Part shown: positions 56,579 through 64,000 of the stretch, piece after piece
Numbering within the stretch: position 1 is the first letter of the stretch
Layout: every line of letters starts with the position of its first letter
Assembly (NCBI RefSeq): GCF_036324505.1
Contig: NC_086368.1
Span: 22,808,378-22,872,377 of the forward strand
Direction of reading: 5' to 3'
Source: Eleginops maclovinus
Taxonomy: Eukaryota; Chordata; Actinopteri; Perciformes; Eleginopidae
Length of the DNA: 64,000 bases
Made by a program: the position numbers and the translations under genes
Notes under the pieces: model-generated
What the model was told of the DNA's origin: nothing
The model's input: only the letters and a program-made list of their open reading frames with translations
Database searches by the model: none

Positions 56579-58243
56579 CTGTGTGAGATAAATAAGGTAT
56601 TTACATATTAAAAAATAAGAATAATAATAATAACTAAATACTTATTGCAGTCACTTTGTTGCGTATAAATGGAATCACAAAGGAACACAGGGATGTAGAT
56701 ATATTTAAAAACAGAGTTTATGCCCTCCGGTTACAAAATTATATTTCATGTAAATAATCCTGGGAGTGTGTAAAAGGCATTTATTAACACTGTATTTTAG
56801 GGGGTGTGTAATTTCTTATAGTATCCCAAAAAAAACCAAAATAATTTGTTACTTATTACGGGAAAATAGAGACAAAGTTCAGACAGAAATTTAAGGTACG
56901 TTTTTGAACAATTTTAGAATTTTATAGAAGTTTCCTTGAAAGAAAACGTCAAATGAATTTAAAATATGCAGAAAATAATAGTAAACAGCCAATAAATACA
57001 CAAATATACATATATCTTTTAAACCAACACATACAACACTTTCGTTTTGGTGACAGGGTGGGGTCGGCTTTAGTATTTCTAATGGGAAAGACAATGTTAG
57101 ATAAATGGAAAACTACTTACTTTCTTTTGTAATGGTGTGGGCATCTCCGTGTCCTTATGTCTACATGACAAGAATTATTAGAAATGTTTAAAATCTTTTT
57201 TAACATATTACAGCAAAATCAAGAAAAGTAGAAAACAAATCTTTGGGAACATTTTCAGAATTGAATCCATTTTTTTTGTTAGCATTATCAGGCTTTTTAT
57301 CATGGGTTTTAGATATGAGATGAACTTACGGTTGCAGTAGAAGGTGGTGATGATGAGGAGTATAAGGAGAAGGCCACAGCTGGCAGCCAGTGGGCCCAGA
57401 ATGATTAGAGAGCAAAACATCTCAGGAGTGGTATCTGCAAACCATTTACCATCAGCATCATACACAATGAAGATAATAAAACTTTAGCGAATCAGAAGTA
57501 TGAACGAGTAGTTGTGAACATTTACCTTGCTGGTTAGTGTGCTCACAAACACATGGCAAGGCAGTCGTGCAGGTATTTAGCTGAGTGGGGGGCGATGTTT
57601 CTTTTACTACTTTCACTTTTTCTAAAGGTAGAGGAGAGATGTGTGAAGGAGATAAAAGAGGTGATGGAAGGTGAACAGCATCCCTTATATCACCATTAGA
57701 CCAAAAGCATGAAAGAATACCTCACCTAGGACCAGTCGTGTTGCGTTGCCGAATTTCAGTTCACTGTTTTTGAGCGAAGCACAGCAGTAAACACCGCTGT
57801 CCCGAAATTGGTTGAAAGACTTCAGAGTTAAATAAATTGGCCACTCCTTGGAGTGACTGAATAATTGTGAAAAGGAGTTTCCAGTGACCTTTTGCACACC
57901 ATTGTTGGTGAAAGACGCAAGGAACTCCATGCCAGTTCTGTCCAGATGTCGAAACCACACAACTAAGGTGCCCTTTTCACGAGGCTCACATTCGATTTGA
58001 GCCGGCTTCCCTTCCTTTATTGCCATGTCTACACCAGCTCCTGAAGTAATTTCTGGAAATATGATAAAAGGGGAACAGTTATATCAGCTACCTCTGTGTT
58101 TTCAAGACCCCAAAAGCAAAAGATGATAAGAAACAGGCAGAAGCCTTGAAGCGGCAACAAGTTAATGAAAAAAATGTGAAAAATTCAGGTTGAAACCTAC
58201 CACGAAAAATCATCAGAATCACCAGAATCCACTTTTGGTCCAT
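56530..58243 (-). CDS. cd8a: cd8a, T-cell co-receptor CD8 alpha chain, six exons
   Basis: CD8 alpha is a type I membrane glycoprotein that binds MHC class I and recruits Lck in cytotoxic T cells. Six minus-strand exons total 660 nt (219 residues). They encode a signal peptide (58201-58243), an Ig V-like domain (57726-58052), a Thr/Pro/Cys hinge (57526-57621), a transmembrane segment (57330-57434), a basic cytoplasmic piece (57121-57160) and a short tail ending NSHV (56530-56578). The transmembrane exon (TTPEMFCSLIILGPLAASCG then LLLILLIITTFYCN) aligns with mammalian CD8A ([21 protein letters not shown]). Phases 1-1-1-1-2 fit Ig-gene structure. The tail has CPH, like the CXH motif of teleost CD8, instead of mammalian CXCP. 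CD8 beta is less likely because of the transmembrane and tail match. Confidence 0.9.
57121..57160 (-). CDS. cd8a: cd8a exon 5, cytoplasmic, CPH motif
   Basis: HIRTRRCPHHYKR: a basic juxtamembrane segment with the Cys-Pro-His motif. Enters phase 1, leaves phase 2 at donor GTAAGT. Confidence 0.88.
57330..57434 (-). CDS. cd8a: cd8a exon 4, transmembrane
   Basis: DTTPEMFCSLIILGPLAASC, then GLLLILLIITTFYCN: one membrane helix of about 25 residues. Phase 1 both ends. Confidence 0.93.
57526..57621 (-). CDS. cd8a: cd8a exon 3, hinge
   Basis: EKVKVVKETSPPTQLNTCTT then ALPCVCEHTNQQ. Thr/Pro-rich stalk with three cysteines suited to dimer disulfides. Phase 1 both ends. Confidence 0.88.
57726..58052 (-). 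CDS. cd8a: cd8a exon 2, Ig V-like domain
   Basis: V-set features: Cys in QIECEP, Trp in VVWFRHLD, and RDSGVYCCAS before the second-sheet Cys. The J-like strand FGNATRLVL lacks the usual FGxG glycine. Phase 1 both ends. Confidence 0.92.
58201..58243 (-). CDS. cd8a: cd8a exon 1, signal peptide
   Basis: ATG then MDQKWILVILMIFR, hydrophobic, ending in phase 1 at donor GTAGGT. Confidence 0.85.
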
Positions 58244-59084
58244 TTTCTATGTTGCAGACAACAATAGCACGTCTTTGTGGTGTTTGTTGGAGCCTGTTGT
58301 GAGATAATTCAGTGAGATATCAAACTACGCCCCACCTGTAACCTTCTTCTCGGCTCTGTCAAATGGGATCATTGCAGCAGAGTGGTGCAGAGCCCTCCTT
58401 CCTGCATGCACAGTCGTGGTCTGCACGATGTTTGAAGTGCAGCCCACCGATCTGCTCTTCACAGCTCTACTGCCGGTGTGAACAGCACCTCTTCATCATT
58501 GAGATTCTGAAATGCAGCATCACAACGTCTGTAGGCTGGGAAGGAAGTGAAACAAGAACTTATTTAGCAGCCTACTTCTCATTTAACACTGTTTGATTTA
58601 CAGGAATATATTTCATCCTTATATACAATTTAGGCAAACTTGTTTAATGATGCCTTGTCCAATACTCTGTGAGACATGGAGAAGCTGCAAATGGATTGCT
58701 AATGTTTAGTTCCTGAAAATGACCAGTTTGTTGAACGTTGTGGTGAAATTTCTTCTTGCAGTCACGTGTGTAATGGAGCTGAACAGATTTAAAAGACAAT
58801 TATAGGGACATCACTGTGTCAGAGGGGTCATAATACCACAAATGACACATATCTTAATATAGAACTATAAAAGTGCAGCTAGAGGAGGTCTGATCTCCGT
58901 CTATCTTGTCTATCAAGGCTCCTTTACAGTCAAAACGGTGGCAAAAATAACAAAAATAGGGAACATGGCCGATGCAGAAAATGCCTTACCTACTAAAGCA
59001 GTAGTTGATCACATGTGGTGCCTACCAGCTGGTTAGAAGGGGTGAGGAATCAGCAGCCATTGATGGCATAAAACAATTATGTAT
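58244..59084. other. cd8a upstream region
   Basis: Presumed cd8a promoter. No gene or repeat is clearly recognised; no TATA-like element could be placed with confidence. Confidence 0.5.
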
Positions 59085-60675
59085 GGTTCAAGGTTCAAGG
59101 TTTTATTGGTCATATGCACGGCATATACAACGTATATGTGGACAATGAAAATCTTATATCCCATGCTCCTCCAACAACTCAACATACATGGTGCAAATAA
59201 GATAAATAAAATAGTGCAAAAAGAGAGAAGAATATTTACAATAACAACAATAAAGATATAAGGATGTGAAATATATACATATGTGGAATACATTGAGAGT
59301 ATTTAAACACTTTACACTGTTGAATGAGGAGGTATGGGCAGATGCATATATTACGCATAAACAGATGTATATGGCAGATGTGTATAATATATAGATATGT
59401 GTACTATAAACAGATATATATAGCAGATATATATATATATATATATCTATATATATATGTGTACTATAAACAGATGTGAGTAGACATTCACAGAGCTCAG
59501 GAGTTCAGCAGCCTTATAGCCTGTGGTATAAAACTGTCTCTGAGTCTGGTGGTCTTGGTCCGGATGCTGCGGTACCGTCTGCCAGACGGCATCAGACAGA
59601 ACAGATTGTTGCTGGGGTGATGGGGGTCCTTTAATATCCTACCGGCCTTCTTCCTACACCGCTGGGTGTAGAGGTCCTCCATGGATGGCAGCTCCGTCCT
59701 GGTGATGTGCTGAGCAGTTTTCACCACCCTCTGTAGAGTCTTACGGTTGAGGGCGGTGCAACTGCCATACCAGGCGGTGATGCAGCCAGTCAGGATACTC
59801 TCGATGGTGCACCTGTAGAAGTTGCAGAGTACCCTGGAGTCCATGTTGAACTTCCGCAGCCTGCGGAGGAAGAAGAGCAGCTGTCGAGCCGTCTTGGATA
59901 TGACCCTGGTGTGATGTGTCCATGTCAGGTCCTCACTGATGTTTACCCCGAGGAACCTGAAGCTGCTGACTCTCTCCACAGGAGTCCCGTCGATGGTGAT
60001 GGGTGTGTGTGCCTCTCTCTGCCTCTTCCTGTAGTCCACAATCAGCTCCTTTGTTTTGCTGACGTTGAGATGGAGGTTGTTGTCCTGGCACCAAGATGTC
60101 AGGAATCTGACCTCCTCTCTGTACGCCGTCTCTTCGCCGTCTGTGATCAGGCCGATGAGAGTCGTGTCGTCAGCAAACTTGATGATGGTATTGGAGCTGT
60201 GTGTGGCCACGCAGTCGTACGTGAACAGGGAGTAGAGAAGAGGGCTGAGCACACAACCCTGAGGGGCTCCGGTGTTGAGGGTCAAGGTGGAGAATGTGAT
60301 GTTCCCCATCCGCACTGCCTGGGATCTGCCCATCAGGAAGCTCAGGATCCAGTCACAGAGGGTGCTGTTGAGCCCAAGGTCCCTGAGCTTAATGATGAGC
60401 TTGGAGGGCACAATGGTGTTGAATGCTGAACTATAGTCAATGAACAGCATTCTCACATAAGTGTTCCTCTGGTCCAGGTGAGGGAGGGCAGTGTGGAGGC
60501 TGAGGGAGGTGGGAAAGGGCAGTGTGGAGGGTGAGGGAGATGGCATCATCCGTGGACCTGTTTGCCCTGTAGGCAAACTGCAGGGGGTCCAGTGAGTCAG
60601 GGAGGGAGGAAGTGATAACAGTTTTGACTAACCGCTCAAAGCACTTCATGATGATGGAGGTGAGTGCAACTGGGC
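59085..60675 (-). mobile_element. Rex1/CR1/L2-group LINE, 5'-truncated
   Basis: A minus-strand reverse transcriptase from fingers to C-terminus: [14 protein letters not shown] and [14 protein letters not shown] (60437-60660), then [38 protein letters not shown], the catalytic [11 protein letters not shown] and the tail [20 protein letters not shown] (59497-60576). A 31-bp tandem duplication at 60486-60546 throws the first part out of frame. The 3' end at about 59085 carries tandem TTCAAGG units. It is a dead copy. Confidence 0.9.
59421..59458. repeat. (TA)n tract in the LINE 3' region
   Basis: ATATATATATATATAT with one interruption; neighbouring near-repeats of 'GTACTATAAACAGAT' occur at 59401 and 59461. 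Confidence 0.9.
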
Positions 60676-62105
60676 ATGTGCTAGATTAGGGGAGGACACT
60701 CGCACAAGGCGTAACAAGCATCCCCTCCATACAAGTACAAGTGAAGGACATAATATAGAAAGGAAATGTATAAGGTAAAGACTGCGATATTTCCCAAATA
60801 ATATGTACTGTTGTCATATTCTTACTGCAGAAAAACCTGTGATTGTGTGTGATTTTGGTTTCAAAAGGCAGAGTGAGGTAAATGGTGTACACTTGAGTAG
60901 GCCTACCTTTTTGGGGTGTCTCTCTTATCTTTTCAGCATGGTGAGCATCATAACAGCTAGATGGCAGCAGAATCAGCATTAATAGCTCTTTATTGATTAA
61001 AGAGTAAATCAAGGATTCATGATTCACAAAACTGCTGCTCCACAGTAAAAGCAGCGGAAAACACCTGCTGTAAACTCAGTGTGACGCAAAAGACGCTGCT
61101 GAAATGCACTATGGGAAATGCAGGATCCACACTGAAAAACTAAAACGGTGACTTTAACTAAATGTATTATGTCAACAAATTTCACACTACTGTATTAGGT
61201 TAGTTGAAAGCTATAATAGTACAGTTAAATAGATCATACACTAGGTGAAAGTTTCAGTTTTAACAGTGCAGTGTTTTGGCAGACTGATGTATAACTGCGA
61301 TAAATTCAGGATAACTCAGGCTTTGCTCGTTCAATTTTAAGGATGGTTTTTGAAAATCGGTCTTTTCTAATTCCCCAGACTTTACGAAAACGAAATGGCT
61401 AGAGTCTTTCTTTAAGAGTTAACTTCACCTGGTTTTCAGATGTAATGCTCTTAGAACAACCAATAGGGATGAAAACAGTAGAAACATTTCCTACTAATAA
61501 CAAAGGACATAGCTTCCTATTAATATTAACCCAGCAGCAAGGAATCACCATGTCACCTCTCACTTCATGTGAAAGCTTGACTAACACTTGTTTGGAAGTG
61601 AAACTCCCTTCGAAAGAATTGAGAGCGCTACAGCGACTATGGCGCAATCCAGCGCCCGTCCTATTTCCTGCTCAGTGATGGAAAGTCAATGCGCCGATTT
61701 AGTAATGGGCAATAAGTGATGACATTCCGCTCTATTGTGGGCGATGTATCTGTTCCACGGGTGGGAGGAGAGCGACAGAGACAAATAACAGAGACAGTAT
61801 TGTGTCTGTAGAGCATTTCTTTACCCCGTCACATGATTTCCCTCAAAATGCCCTTAACTTTGCTTTCCATAAATTACTTTGACATTGTTTTCAGAATGCA
61901 ACCATGATGGAAACCAGGTTGAGGTTTCACAAGTCGTTTACAGTTCGCAGGGGATTCTGTTGATGTTAGAGGGAGACCCAGTCAAAACGCTCTGTTAGCC
62001 CACTCTACCTTTCCATATCTCTGTTTCAGGTATTAGTCACTCACAAACACCTGCATGGGCTTCCCTATCTTAGTCAGACAGGGGGTCTCCAACCTGAAAC
62101 TTACA

Positions 62106-62107
<2 letters not shown>
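60676..62107. other. intergenic, nothing recognised
   Basis: No coding exon, RNA gene or known element could be supported on either strand. Confidence 0.5.
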
Positions 62108-62177
<70 letters not shown>

Positions 62178-62195
62178 CGCGCGCGTGTGCGTGTG

Positions 62196-62228
<33 letters not shown>
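62108..62228. repeat. (GT)n(GC)n(GT)n microsatellite
   Basis: GT units, an inner alternating GC run at 62169-62185, then GT units. Alternating purine-pyrimidine throughout. Confidence 0.97.

Positions 62229-64000
<1,772 letters not shown>

Noticed and set aside
59911..60429. 172-codon plus-strand frame
   Set aside because: Antisense to the LINE reverse transcriptase frame.

Overview
The window is vertebrate nuclear DNA from a ray-finned fish, most likely a percomorph-type teleost. The evidence is multi-exon genes with GT-AG introns, dense (CA)n/(GT)n microsatellites, and fish-typical mobile elements: Tc1-like transposons, L2 and Rex1/CR1-like LINE ends, and hAT-like and other MITEs. No prokaryotic feature is present. 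All exon boundaries were read by eye from splice sites and frame and have not been tested against transcripts.

Layout. (1) 1-4494, minus strand: the 5' end of pcsk1 (prohormone convertase 1), with three coding exons covering the signal peptide, the prodomain and both basic cleavage sites; the catalytic domain lies left of the window. A perfect CRE palindrome sits upstream of its ATG. (2) 4495-10036: the intergenic space between divergent genes, with a CTCF-like motif, an 18-G tract and a pentanucleotide satellite. (3) 10037-53624, plus strand: a complete calpastatin gene (cast). I can place about 45 coding exons: several alternative first exons and about 39 common exons. Every common exon starts and ends in phase 0. 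The deduced protein is about 1,220 residues with five A-B-C inhibitory units plus spare C-like exons; mammals have four units. pcsk1 next to cast is the order known from other vertebrates. (4) 53625-55095: cast 3' UTR, with a poly(A) signal followed closely by a long GU repeat. (5) 56530-58243, minus strand: a complete six-exon cd8a gene (219 residues), tail to tail with cast. (6) 59085-64000: a 5'-truncated LINE, microsatellites, and the second arm of a near-identical inverted repeat whose first arm lies just past the cast 3' end.

Most unusual structures. The linker region of cast (about 36-51 kb) has grown by repeated exon duplication, including an exon-intron block present twice with almost no differences and a 90-nt exon present three times in about 600-bp units. 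In one of its introns a Tc1-like element has been split by a 3.7-kb DNA transposon with inverted repeats of about 0.6 kb and a TTA target duplication. That transposon carries a 533-residue reading frame combining FEN1/XPG-nuclease-like motifs with a C-terminal Cys-rich CXC (tesmin/TSO1-like) domain. It is the best candidate here for a poorly described system.
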